Shown: positions 27,873-35,514 of the stretch, in pieces | Numbering within the stretch: the stretch's first letter is position 1 | How the letters are laid out: each line of letters begins with the position of its first letter | DNA from: Marilutibacter spongiae | GTDB lineage: Bacteria > Pseudomonadota > Gammaproteobacteria > Xanthomonadales > Xanthomonadaceae | Direction of reading: 5' to 3' | Length of the DNA stretch: 64,000 bases | NCBI RefSeq assembly: GCF_014145325.1 | Contig: NZ_JACHTF010000007.1 | Span: 119,507 to 183,506, forward strand | Program-made: the position numbers and the translations under genes | Notes under the pieces: generated by a model | What the model was told of the DNA's origin: nothing | The model's input: the letters and a program-made list of their open reading frames with translations, nothing else | The model's database searches: none

Positions 27873-28799
27873 TCAGCGCGCGCCGTCGCCCTGGCAGTAT
27901 TTCGCCCTGAACGCCTCCGCCTGCGGCATCAACGCCTGCAGCGCGGCGATGCGATTGTCCGGATCCGGGTGCGTGGACGCGAACTCGGGCGGGCGCTGAC
28001 CGGCGCCCAACTGCCCCATACGTTGCCAGAGCGGGACTGCCTCGCGCGGATCGAAGCAGGCGGCCGCGGCCAGCATCAGCCCGACCTCGTCGGCCTGGGT
28101 CTCGTGGGCCCGGCCATAGGGCAGGATCAGCCCGTACTGCGCACCCGCGCCCAGCGCCGCCATCACCGCCTGCTGCTGTTGCGGGTCCATGCCGCCCACG
28201 GCCATGCCGGCGGCGACCTGGCCCATCTGCACCAGCTTCTGCTGCGCCATGCGCTGCGAGCCGTGGCGCAACAGCGCATGCGCGATCTCGTGGCCCATCA
28301 CCACCGCCATCGCGTTCTCGTTCTGCGCCACCGGCACCAGGCCGGTGTAGACCGCCATCTTGCCGCCGGGCAGGCAGAAGGCGTTGGCCTCGTCGGACTG
28401 GATCACCGCGACGTCCCACTTGAAGTCCTGGTACGAGGTCGGCACCTGCTGGTTGTTGGCCGCGGCCAGGTCGGTGGCCACCTGCGGCACCCGGCTCACC
28501 AGGCGTTGCGCGATGGCGCGCACCTGCTGGCTGACCTGGGCATCGGCCGGCACCAGTGCGCCTTGCGCCCGTGCGTCGCCCAGGACCTCCTGGAAGGCCT
28601 GCACGCCCAGTTGCACCTCCTCGTCGGCGCTGGCGCCGTAATGCGCCGTTTCGCCGGTATACGGGTCCACCTCGGCGCTCCCGAACCATTGCCATGCCGC
28701 ATAGCCCGCGAACAGCAACAGGATCCACCAGCGGAACCCGCCACCGCGCCGCCGGCCCGTGGCCTGGCCGCGGGCCTGCGATCTGGGGTCGACTCTCAT
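27873..28799 (-). CDS. M48 family metalloprotease, membrane-anchored (LoiP-like)
   Basis: The 308-residue protein has a basic N-terminus and one hydrophobic segment (WWILLLFAGYAAW), so the catalytic domain is probably periplasmic. HEIAHALLRHG carries the zinc site and ETQADEVGLML the third ligand; STHPDPDNRI is the conserved downstream motif of LoiP/YcaL/BepA-like proteases. It probably takes part in envelope quality control. The SUMF1-domain lipoprotein gene starts upstream on the same strand and ends 49 bp away. Confidence 0.88.
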   Translation of the reverse strand: MRVDPRSQARGQATGRRRGGGFRWWILLLFAGYAAWQWFGSAEVDPYTGETAHYGASADEEVQLGVQAFQEVLGDARAQGALVPADAQVSQQVRAIAQRLVSRVPQVATDLAAANNQQVPTSYQDFKWDVAVIQSDEANAFCLPGGKMAVYTGLVPVAQNENAMAVVMGHEIAHALLRHGSQRMAQQKLVQMGQVAAGMAVGGMDPQQQQAVMAALGAGAQYGLILPYGRAHETQADEVGLMLAAAACFDPREAVPLWQRMGQLGAGQRPPEFASTHPDPDNRIAALQALMPQAEAFRAKYCQGDGAR

Positions 28800-28848
28800 G
28801 CCACCTTCCTCGTGTCGTGACGGCTGCGGCAGCGGGGATGCCGGCCCT

Positions 28849-30723
28849 TCAGATTTCCCTTACCACGCGGAACCCCACCCGCGCGTTCGTGGTGTCCTTC
28901 TGCACCGACAGGCGCCACGCCGAGCGCGTCTGCTCGGGCGAACTGGCCCAGGCACCGCCGCGCACGACGCGGTTGCGGCAGCCCGGGTTCACCCATGCGT
29001 GCCCGTCGCGCGGCGCGCGGCGGTAATTGTCGTGCCAGCAGTCGGCGACCCATTCGCTGACATTGCCAGCCATGTCGTGAAGCCCGAATGCATTGGCCGC
29101 GTAGCGCCCCACCGGGGCCGGTCCCCAGGCCTGGTCGGCATAGCCCTTGAAGGCATTGCGCCAGCGACGGCCGCTGGGCGAGGCGTCGCGACCGCCGGTG
29201 TAGTTGCCCGATCCCGCCGGCGGCGTGCCGGTGCCCCAGGGATACGGGCCGGTGCCGCCGGCGCGCAACGCGTACTCGAACTCCGCCTCGCTGGCCAGGC
29301 GGTAGGTGTGGCCGGTCTGTTCGGTCAGCCAGCGCGCATAGGCATCGGCGTCCGATGCGCTGACGTGGATCACCGGCAGGGCGTCGTCCGCCGGCTGCCC
29401 GGTGTAGTCCGACTGCGGGCCGACTCCACTGCGCCGGACCAGGTTGCCGCTGCGCTCGTCGTAGGCCGTGGAATAGCCGCGACGCGAGGCGCGGGCCTCG
29501 AAGTGCGCGGACGCCTCCATGAACCGCCTGAACTCGGCGACGCTGACCTCGGTGCGCCCGACCGCCAGCCCGCGCTCGAAGCGGATGTTCCGGGTGGGTC
29601 GTTCGGCATCGGTGGCGCCGGCTTCGCCTTCCGGCGCGCCCATCGTGAACGCACCGTGGGGAATGACGACCATCTGGGGCCCGCGCCCGCCGTTCTTCAT
29701 CGCGTCGGTGAACACCTGGCCCGGCCGGAACAGGCCGTAGTGGGTGGCCAGCTCGATGCGTTCGCGCAACTCGACGGCCGCCGGGTCGCCCTTGGGCGCG
29801 ATCCGCAGCAGTTCGGCCAGGTGCTCGCGGGCCTCGTCCAGGCCGTCCTCGCGCGACAACGCCGCGACGCCGCGGTCGCGCAGGTCGCCGACCCGGGCGG
29901 CGCGCAGCGCGTCGATGCGCCCGCGCGCATGTTCGATGGTGCCCAGTGCCTGTTCGGGGCGTACCCGCGCGGCCTTGGCCAACCAGCCGGCGGCGCCGGC
30001 GTAGTCGTTCGATTCAGCCGCCTGCTCGGCGCGCCGGATGAGCGCGCTCTCGGCGGCCGCCAGGCCTTGCCGCGCGCGCACGTCGTCGGGGTGCAATTCG
30101 AGGGCCTCGTGGAACTTGGCCAGTGCGCCGCCCTCGCCTTCCTCGCCGATCCGGCCGTCGGCGAGCGCCGTCTCGCCGAGCCGGTTGGCCTGCTGCGCGC
30201 GATCCATGACGTCCAGGCGGTCCAGGTAGGCCACCACCGCCGGGGCCTCGGGGGCCACCGAACGCGCCACCATGCCCACCTCGTGCGCCTCGCGCAGCTT
30301 GAGCGGCTCGCCATCGATCGCCGCGAGCGCCGCGTCGCCCTGTCCGACCAGGGCCTCGACGGACGCGTCCAGGGCCTTGGCGACCCCGGTGTCGTCGGGT
30401 GCCCGCGCCCGCAACGCAAGGTACAGCGGGATGGCGCTGTCGGCATCGCGGTACAGATTGCCCGACGCCAGCGCGGCATCCGCCTTCGCACGGGCGTCCT
30501 CGACGCCGTCGTCGCCGATCTCGACCGCCGGCGCCTTCCACGGATCGACCGGCGACACCGCCTGGTCGGCGCTGACCGTGACCACCGGCGCGTGCGCGGG
30601 CGCCGGGGAGGCCGCGTCACCGCCCTTGCCGTCGCCGGGCGACGCCGCCTCCCGGCCACAGGCCGACAGGGCCAGCAGCGCGATGGCCATCAGGCCCGGC
30701 AGGCAACGACGGACGAACGGCAA
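28849..30723 (-). CDS. SUMF1 (formylglycine-generating-enzyme fold) lipoprotein with helical repeat region
   Basis: From TTG 30723 the product has 624 residues: a signal peptide with lipobox (LLALSAC) and a long Ala/Glu-rich helical, TPR-like region (about 60-370). A C-terminal SUMF1 domain follows (about 385-620), with VVIPHGAFTMGAPEGE, GRTEVSVAEFRRFMEA, YRLASEAEFEYALRAGG, DMAGNVSEWVADCW and ARVGFRVVREI. The ATG at 30690 would leave no basic n-region. The catalytic Cys pair of true formylglycine enzymes is not evident and no sulfatase is nearby, so a binding or scaffold role is more likely. Confidence 0.8.
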   Translation of the reverse strand: MPFVRRCLPGLMAIALLALSACGREAASPGDGKGGDAASPAPAHAPVVTVSADQAVSPVDPWKAPAVEIGDDGVEDARAKADAALASGNLYRDADSAIPLYLALRARAPDDTGVAKALDASVEALVGQGDAALAAIDGEPLKLREAHEVGMVARSVAPEAPAVVAYLDRLDVMDRAQQANRLGETALADGRIGEEGEGGALAKFHEALELHPDDVRARQGLAAAESALIRRAEQAAESNDYAGAAGWLAKAARVRPEQALGTIEHARGRIDALRAARVGDLRDRGVAALSREDGLDEAREHLAELLRIAPKGDPAAVELRERIELATHYGLFRPGQVFTDAMKNGGRGPQMVVIPHGAFTMGAPEGEAGATDAERPTRNIRFERGLAVGRTEVSVAEFRRFMEASAHFEARASRRGYSTAYDERSGNLVRRSGVGPQSDYTGQPADDALPVIHVSASDADAYARWLTEQTGHTYRLASEAEFEYALRAGGTGPYPWGTGTPPAGSGNYTGGRDASPSGRRWRNAFKGYADQAWGPAPVGRYAANAFGLHDMAGNVSEWVADCWHDNYRRAPRDGHAWVNPGCRNRVVRGGAWASSPEQTRSAWRLSVQKDTTNARVGFRVVREI

Positions 30724-30909
30724 TGTGGGGCGCGGTCTGCGCAAACATCCTCCACGCGGGATTGGCGGCGCGTCGTGTCGGCACGCCGGCTGGGTGCGGG
30801 CGCCGGCCTGTGCCGGCATGTCCGGATGGACCCCGGTCGTTCTCGTACCCGCAGAAAGTAGGCTATTGTCGCCTGCATCAGCAACTTCCGCCGCATCGCC
30901 CCATACCTC

Positions 30910-32010
30910 GTGCCTGAACTGATCACCGACCCCGCCGCCCTCCAGGCGCACTTCTCGCCCCGTCCCGCCCGCATCGGCCTGGACACCGAATTCATCCGCG
31001 AACGCACCTACTGGCCCCAGCTGGCGCTGGTGCAGATCGCGATCGAGCGCGGGGACGCGCTGGAGATCCTGCTGGTCGATCCGCTCGCCCCCGGCATCTG
31101 CGAGGCCCTGGCGCCGATCCTGGCCGACGCGGCCATCCTCAAGGTGATGCACAGCCCGAGCGAGGACCTGGTCGCCTTCCGCCATGCCTGCGACGCCGTG
31201 CCTGCACCGCTGTTCGACACCCAGCTCGCCGCCGCCCTGGCCGGCATCGGCCATGGCCTGGGCTACCAGAAGCTGGTCGAGCAGGTGACCGGCATCGCCT
31301 TGGCCAAGGGCGAGACCCGGTCGGACTGGCTGCGCCGCCCCCTGTCGGCGTCGCAACTGGAATACGCCGCCGACGACGTGCGCCACCTGTTCGAGATCCA
31401 TGACGTGCTCGAGGGCCAGCTCGACGCCCTGGGCCGCCGCGAGTGGCTGGTCGAGGACGCCACCCGGACGATCGCCCAAGCCGCCGGCGACGGCCTCGAC
31501 CGCTGGCCGCACCTGGGCATGCGCAGCGCGCAGTTCCTCGATGTGGAGGCACAGCGTCGCCTGGTCCGCCTGCTGCGTTGGCGCGAGGCCCAGGCCCGGC
31601 GCAGCGACCGGCCCAAGAGCTGGGTGCTCGACAACGAACTGGCCGTCACCCTGGCCCGCAACCCGCCCATCGACCTGGCCGGCCTGCAGCGCGAGCTCGA
31701 CGCCCATCCCAAGGCGCCGCGCAAGCTCGCCGCCGCCATCTGGGACGCCCTGGACACCCCGCTGGACGACGAGGCCGAACTGCCCGACGCCAGCATCGGC
31801 GAACGCCGCGACCGCAACCGGCTCAAGAAGCTGCAGAACGCGGTCGCCGCGCGCAGCGCCGAACTCGGCCTGCCCGACGGCGTGCTGGCGTCGCGTCGCT
31901 GGCTGGAAGCCCTGCTCGACCATGGCACCTGGCCCGATGCGCTGGCCGGCTGGCGCCGCGAAGCGCTCGAGCCCAGCCTGGCCCCGCTGCTCGCCGAACC
32001 CGGCCGCTAG
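30910..32010 (+). CDS. rnd: Ribonuclease D
   Basis: The 366-residue 3'-5' exoribonuclease trims tRNA precursors. The DEDDy exonuclease motifs are IGLDTEFIRE, HSPSEDLVAFRH and YAADDVRHLFEIHD. Two HRDC-like helical domains follow (about 205-365). The start is GTG 30910. It is divergent from the SUMF1 lipoprotein gene. Confidence 0.95.
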   Translation: MPELITDPAALQAHFSPRPARIGLDTEFIRERTYWPQLALVQIAIERGDALEILLVDPLAPGICEALAPILADAAILKVMHSPSEDLVAFRHACDAVPAPLFDTQLAAALAGIGHGLGYQKLVEQVTGIALAKGETRSDWLRRPLSASQLEYAADDVRHLFEIHDVLEGQLDALGRREWLVEDATRTIAQAAGDGLDRWPHLGMRSAQFLDVEAQRRLVRLLRWREAQARRSDRPKSWVLDNELAVTLARNPPIDLAGLQRELDAHPKAPRKLAAAIWDALDTPLDDEAELPDASIGERRDRNRLKKLQNAVAARSAELGLPDGVLASRRWLEALLDHGTWPDALAGWRREALEPSLAPLLAEPGR

Positions 32011-32017
32011 CCGCGCC

Positions 32018-32311
32018 TCACAACGACCAGGGGCGGATCGGCGTGATCGCCCCGCATGCCGTGCAGCGCCGGCCGGGCATCGCAATGCCGTCGGGCCCGC
32101 GCGGATTGCCCCTGGAGCGGTGGTCGCCGACATTCACGAAGCAGGCCAGCGCCGCGACCACCGCGGCAGCAAAAGCGAACAGCGCCGCCCCCGCGAACCC
32201 GGCCCACCACGCAAGCCCGGCGATCGCGACGAGCGCGAGCGTCGCGCCCAGGAACACGCCGGGGGCGTCCGCGCCCAGGCGCATGACCGCGCCGCACTGC
32301 CTGCAATGCAT
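32018..32311 (-). CDS. Small membrane protein with two Cys pairs (zinc-ribbon-like)
   Basis: The 97-residue frame from ATG 32311 has CRQC near the N-terminus, two hydrophobic segments (FLGATLALVAIAGLAWW and ALFAFAAAVVAALACFV) and CTAC near the C-terminus. The four Cys could form one zinc ribbon split around a membrane hairpin, as in some small DUF983-like proteins. It is convergent with rnd, 7 bp apart. No function is proposed. Confidence 0.6.
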   Translation of the reverse strand: MHCRQCGAVMRLGADAPGVFLGATLALVAIAGLAWWAGFAGAALFAFAAAVVAALACFVNVGDHRSRGNPRGPDGIAMPGRRCTACGAITPIRPWSL

Positions 32312-32439
32312 CTCGCCCCCGTTCGACTCCACGCCCCTGGGACAGCATAGCCCCGCCGGCGACGACATCGTGCTCGCGAGTGCTTGCCGCGCCCCCGCCG
32401 CTTGCCTACGCTCCTTCCAGGGGACACGCGAGGGGCACG

Positions 32440-32919
32440 ATGCAGATCGAAACGGACACGGGCGGCCACGAGCGCCTGTTCGTGGAGGGCGCGACGATGG
32501 GATCGTTGCTGCGCTTCCTGGAGCCCGACATCCCGCATGTCTGGATCCTCGGCCATCGCCCGGAACCGGCGCTGCGCTGGTTCACCGCCACCGTCCCGCT
32601 GGACCGGGGCGGTCGCGGCTTCCAGGGCGAGGTGCGACAGCTCGAGTACGACCTGCAGATGCGCACCGACGCTTTCATCGCCATCGCGACCGATTTCGAA
32701 CGCCACGGCATCTTCCTCGTTCAGGCCCGCAACCCCATGCCCGACACCCTCTGGCTCCCCCGCATCCCGGCCGATCGCCAGGACGCCATCCTCGCCGCCA
32801 ACGGCGCCGTCCTCACCCTCGCCCTGCCCCACGCGGTCGAAACCGCGTGCGTCACCTGCTTCGAACCCGGCCGCTTGGCGCGCATCCTCGCGCGCACCGA
32901 CACGGGAGCGACGCCATGA
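32440..32919 (+). CDS. Conserved-looking protein of unknown function
   Basis: The 159-residue soluble protein starts at ATG 32440 with AGGGG 6 nt before it. It has strand-rich sequence (HVWILGHRPEPALRWFTATVPL) and no signal or known motif. Its stop overlaps the next ATG (ATGA), so the two genes form an operon. I do not recognise the family. Confidence 0.65.
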   Translation: MQIETDTGGHERLFVEGATMGSLLRFLEPDIPHVWILGHRPEPALRWFTATVPLDRGGRGFQGEVRQLEYDLQMRTDAFIAIATDFERHGIFLVQARNPMPDTLWLPRIPADRQDAILAANGAVLTLALPHAVETACVTCFEPGRLARILARTDTGATP

Positions 32920-33482
32920 CGCACCGCGACCTCGCGCCACGGATCGCCGCGGTCCTGGCGGGCCTCGCGCTCGTGCTGCCGATCGCGCGCGCCGACAGCT
33001 GGGCACCGCCACGTCCGAGCGCCGTCGCCAGCGAAGACGGCAACCTCGTCGCGCGCATCCTGCCCGGCGAGCGGCACGGCCAGGCCGCCCAGGCGCAGGT
33101 CTTCCGGTACTCGGCCGCGGACGACGGCTACGTGCGGATCCGCAATATCGCCCTGCGCAACCCCGTGCTCCCGCTGGAAATCCTGCTGGACGACGACGGC
33201 ACCCTCGTCGCCATCGACAATTACGGCGCCATGGGCTCGGGCGAGGTCCTGGTGGTCTACCCGCCCGACGGCGAGCCGCGCGTTCACCTGGACCTGGCGA
33301 CCATCGTCGGCGAAGAGGCCCTCGCGGAAACCCCGCACAGCGTCTCGTCGATCCTGTGGCGTTGCCGCCCGTCGCGACTCTCCTACGACGGCCAGGCGGT
33401 GATGCTCTACGCGCAGCCGGGCCTCCAGATCCGCGTCGACCTGCGCGACGGCAGCGTGGTTCGCGAGGCGAGCGACTGCTGA
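32916..33482 (+). CDS. Exported protein of unknown function
   Basis: The 188-residue product has a signal peptide (RIAAVLAGLALVLPIARA, cleavage before DSW). The mature part is beta-rich with repeated strand-turn units such as EDGNLVARILPG and DDDGTLVAIDNYG, suggesting a small propeller-like or sandwich fold. It has two Cys (WRCRP, and the last residue). It is translationally coupled to the preceding gene. No family was recognised. Confidence 0.7.
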   Translation: MTHRDLAPRIAAVLAGLALVLPIARADSWAPPRPSAVASEDGNLVARILPGERHGQAAQAQVFRYSAADDGYVRIRNIALRNPVLPLEILLDDDGTLVAIDNYGAMGSGEVLVVYPPDGEPRVHLDLATIVGEEALAETPHSVSSILWRCRPSRLSYDGQAVMLYAQPGLQIRVDLRDGSVVREASDC

Positions 33483-33554
33483 AGCAGGCGGCATCGGGAC
33501 GGGCGACGTCTGTCCAAGGCGCGGGACAGGATCAACGGCGCCGCCGCCGGGGAC

Positions 33555-33583
33555 TTGGCGTACGCCCCCGCGCCCGCTACAAT
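33555..33583 (+). promoter_or_regulatory. Sigma70-type promoter of tRNA-Ala
   Basis: TTGGCG (33555-33560) and TACAAT (33578-33583) are separated by exactly 17 bp, and the tRNA begins 13 bp after the -10 hexamer. A GC-rich stretch fills the discriminator, as is usual for stable-RNA genes. Confidence 0.75.
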
Positions 33584-33595
33584 CCCCGCCTTCGT

Positions 33596-33671
<76 letters not shown>

Positions 33672-33695
33672 AGTTACCGTCCAGTACGGTACAAC

Positions 33696-33739
33696 GAAGG
33701 CCGGCAAGTCATTGAATTTCATGGCTTCCGGCCTTTTTT
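33696..33739 (+). terminator. Intrinsic terminator after tRNA-Ala
   Basis: GAAGGCCGG pairs with CCGGCC(T)TT and is followed by six T. The loop can extend the stem through AAGTCAT/ATGGCTT. It ends the tRNA transcript just before the island. Confidence 0.8.
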
Positions 33740-33784
33740 GTGTCCATTGCAGTTCGGAAAAATCCAGCCGAACGTATGGTCAGG

Positions 33785-33834
33785 TGGGGGCAAATTTGGG
33801 GGCAACCGAGGTATCCACCCTCTAGTTGCCCCCA
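33785..33834. other. Left-end integrase-type repeats of the island
   Basis: GGGGGCAAATTTGGGGGCA at 33786-33804 holds two direct GGGGGCA units, and an inverted TTGCCCCC follows at about 33826-33833, just before the integrase gene. A 20-bp match with one mismatch (TGGGGGCAACTTTGGGGGCA) lies at 45055-45074. The arrangement suggests arm-type integrase sites marking the two ends of the element. Confidence 0.6.
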
Positions 33835-33854
33835 GACGGGGCAGGACTCTTCCC

Positions 33855-34025
33855 ATGGCCCTTACCGATACCGCAATCCGCAAAGCAAAGCCCATCGACA
33901 AGACCCAGCGCCTCTTCGATGGGGGCGGCCTCTACCTGGAAATTTCGCCCGCCGGCGGCAAGTGGTGGCGCTGGAAGTACCGCTTCGGAGGCAAGGAGAA
34001 GCGCCTCTCCTTCGGCACCTACCCC
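33855..34025 (+). pseudogene. P4-type tyrosine integrase, N-terminal fragment
   Basis: The first 57 residues of a DUF4102-type integrase (MALTDTAIRKAKPIDKTQ, then GGLYLEISPAGGKWWRWKY and RLSFGTYP) are intact from ATG 33855. They are cut at codon 58 by the IS3-family element. The reading frame resumes at 35232 with the expected next residues. The arm-binding domain is therefore present but separated from the rest. Confidence 0.92.
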
Positions 34026-34057
34026 CGACGTCCCCCCGCCTTCAGTAGCGGGGCTCT

Positions 34058-34912
34058 CTAGAGTCCGTGGTTCATCGTAGCGGCTTTGGCCGCCAACTGT
34101 TCGGCATATTCGGTCGGGGTCAGGCCGCCCAAGACCTTCTTCGGTCGCTCCTCGTTGTACTCCCGCCGCCAGGTCTCGATCTCGGTGCGAGCGTGCAGCA
34201 GCGTCGGGAACCAATGCTCGTTGAGGCATTCGTCACGCAGGCGCCCGTTGAAGCTCTCGATGTAGGCGTTCTGGTTCGGCTTGCCCGGTTGGATCAGGCG
34301 CAGCTGGACGCCACGCTCATGGGCCCATTCCACCATCGCCCTGCCGCAGAACTCCTTGCCGTTGTCAGTCCGGATCACCGCCGGCAGGCCGCGGGTCAGC
34401 GACAACCGCTCCAAGACCCGTACCACGCCGTGGCCAGAGATGGCCCGTTCCACTTCGATCGCCACGGCCTCATGGGTGGCATCGTCGACGATGGTCAGCG
34501 CCTTCAGCAAACGACCCTCGGCGGTGCGATCGAACACGAAGTCCATCGACCAGACCTGGTTGGCCGCCTCCGGCCGCAGCAACGGCTGGCGTTCGCCCAG
34601 CGGCACCTTCTTGCGCTTGCGCCGGCGTACCTGCAGCCGGGCCTCCTGGTACAACCGTTCCACGCGCTTCTAATTCACCGGCCACTGCTCCTGCCGCAGC
34701 TTCAAGTAGATCATCCCGACGCCATAGCGCCTGTGGCGCTGCGCCAGCGCCAGGATCCGCTCGCGCAGCTCGACGTTGCGATCGGGACGTGGGACATAGC
34801 GCAACGCACTGGCACTCATCCGCATCGCTGCCAGCGCCCGTCGCTCACTGAGTCCCCGATCCACCAAGTGCCGCACCAGCATCCTGCGCGCCGGTGCGGT
34901 CACCACTTTTTT
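34058..34912 (-). pseudogene. IS3-family transposase OrfB, interrupted by an amber codon
   Basis: The catalytic integrase-core protein shows the DDE residues ([30 protein letters not shown]). An in-frame TAG at 34670-34672 splits it between PVN and KRVERLY, where related transposases read through with His or Tyr. Expression would also need a -1 frameshift from orfA at the A6G site. The protein is therefore predicted to be inactive unless the amber is suppressed. Confidence 0.88.
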
Positions 34913-35169
34913 CGCAGGGCATCCTTGATCACGTCGTTCTCGAACACCTGCTCGGCCAGCAGCTTCTTCAGCCGGGTGTTCTCCGCCTCCAGCTCCTTCA
35001 GGCGCTTGGCGTCCGGCACGCTCATACCGCCGAACTTGCTGCGCCACAGGTAGTAGGAGGCTTCGCTGAAGCCATGCCGGCGGCACAGCTCCTTCACCGG
35101 CATGCCGGCTTCGCCTTCACGCAGGAAACCGATGATCTGTTCTTCGGAAAAGCGCTTCTTCACGTCCAA
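34900..35169 (-). CDS. IS3-family transposase OrfA
   Basis: The 89-residue protein has a helix-turn-helix (EEQIIGFLREGEAGMPVKELCRRHG, FSEASYYLWRSKFGG) and a leucine-zipper region (LKELEAENTRLKKLL). It binds the IS ends. It terminates with RKKW at the slippery site from which OrfAB would be made. Confidence 0.92.
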   Translation of the reverse strand: MDVKKRFSEEQIIGFLREGEAGMPVKELCRRHGFSEASYYLWRSKFGGMSVPDAKRLKELEAENTRLKKLLAEQVFENDVIKDALRKKW

Positions 35170-35231
35170 TCTCCTTCTGCTTGGGGATTGGACTCCAAAT
35201 CGCCGTGCTACTCAAAGGTGGGGGGACGTCG

Positions 35232-35508
35232 CCCCGACACCAGCCTGGCCGATGCCCGAGAGCGGCGCGACGCCGCACGCAAGCTGCTGGCCGCAGGCAT
35301 CGACTTTGGTGAACATCGCAAGGCGGTCAAGGCTGCAGGAGATGCTGCAGCCGCCAACTCCTTCGAGGTCGTAGCTCGCGAATGGTTCGCCAAGCAAAAG
35401 ACCAAGTGGGCCGATAGCCACGCCGACGGGTCGCCAGGCGCGATCGGAAGTTCCAAGCTCTTTCACAACCGTCCGTGCTATCGGGGTAGAACCCCTCGCG
35501 CGCGTTAG
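35232..35508 (+). pseudogene. P4-type tyrosine integrase, middle fragment with lost catalytic end
   Basis: The frame continues from the N-terminal fragment: PDTSLADARERRDAARKLL, then SFEVVAREWFAKQKTKW and ADSHAD. After about 35428 the sequence no longer resembles an integrase (GSPGAIGSSKLF and on to a TAG at 35506). The whole catalytic domain with the R-H-R-Y residues is missing, so a deletion or second rearrangement joined this site to the Hachiman genes. Confidence 0.88.
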
Positions 35509-35514
35509 TGGGAA

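Larger units (their letters stand above)
34026..35231 (-). mobile_element. IS3-family insertion sequence (about 1206 bp)
   Basis: The ends are inverted repeats beginning CGACGTCCCCCC (left 34026; right end reads GGGGGGACGTCG to 35231), extending imperfectly over about 23 bp. The target CCCC is duplicated at 34022-34025 and 35232-35235, a 4-bp duplication that fits the IS3 family (IS407-like group). It carries orfA and orfB on the minus strand with an A6G slippery heptamer at 34906-34912. orfB has a nonsense codon, so this copy should not transpose by itself. Confidence 0.92.

Noticed and set aside
28849..30723. The SUMF1 protein as a true formylglycine-generating enzyme
   Set aside because: The catalytic Cys pair is not evident and no sulfatase gene is near; the long helical region suggests another role.
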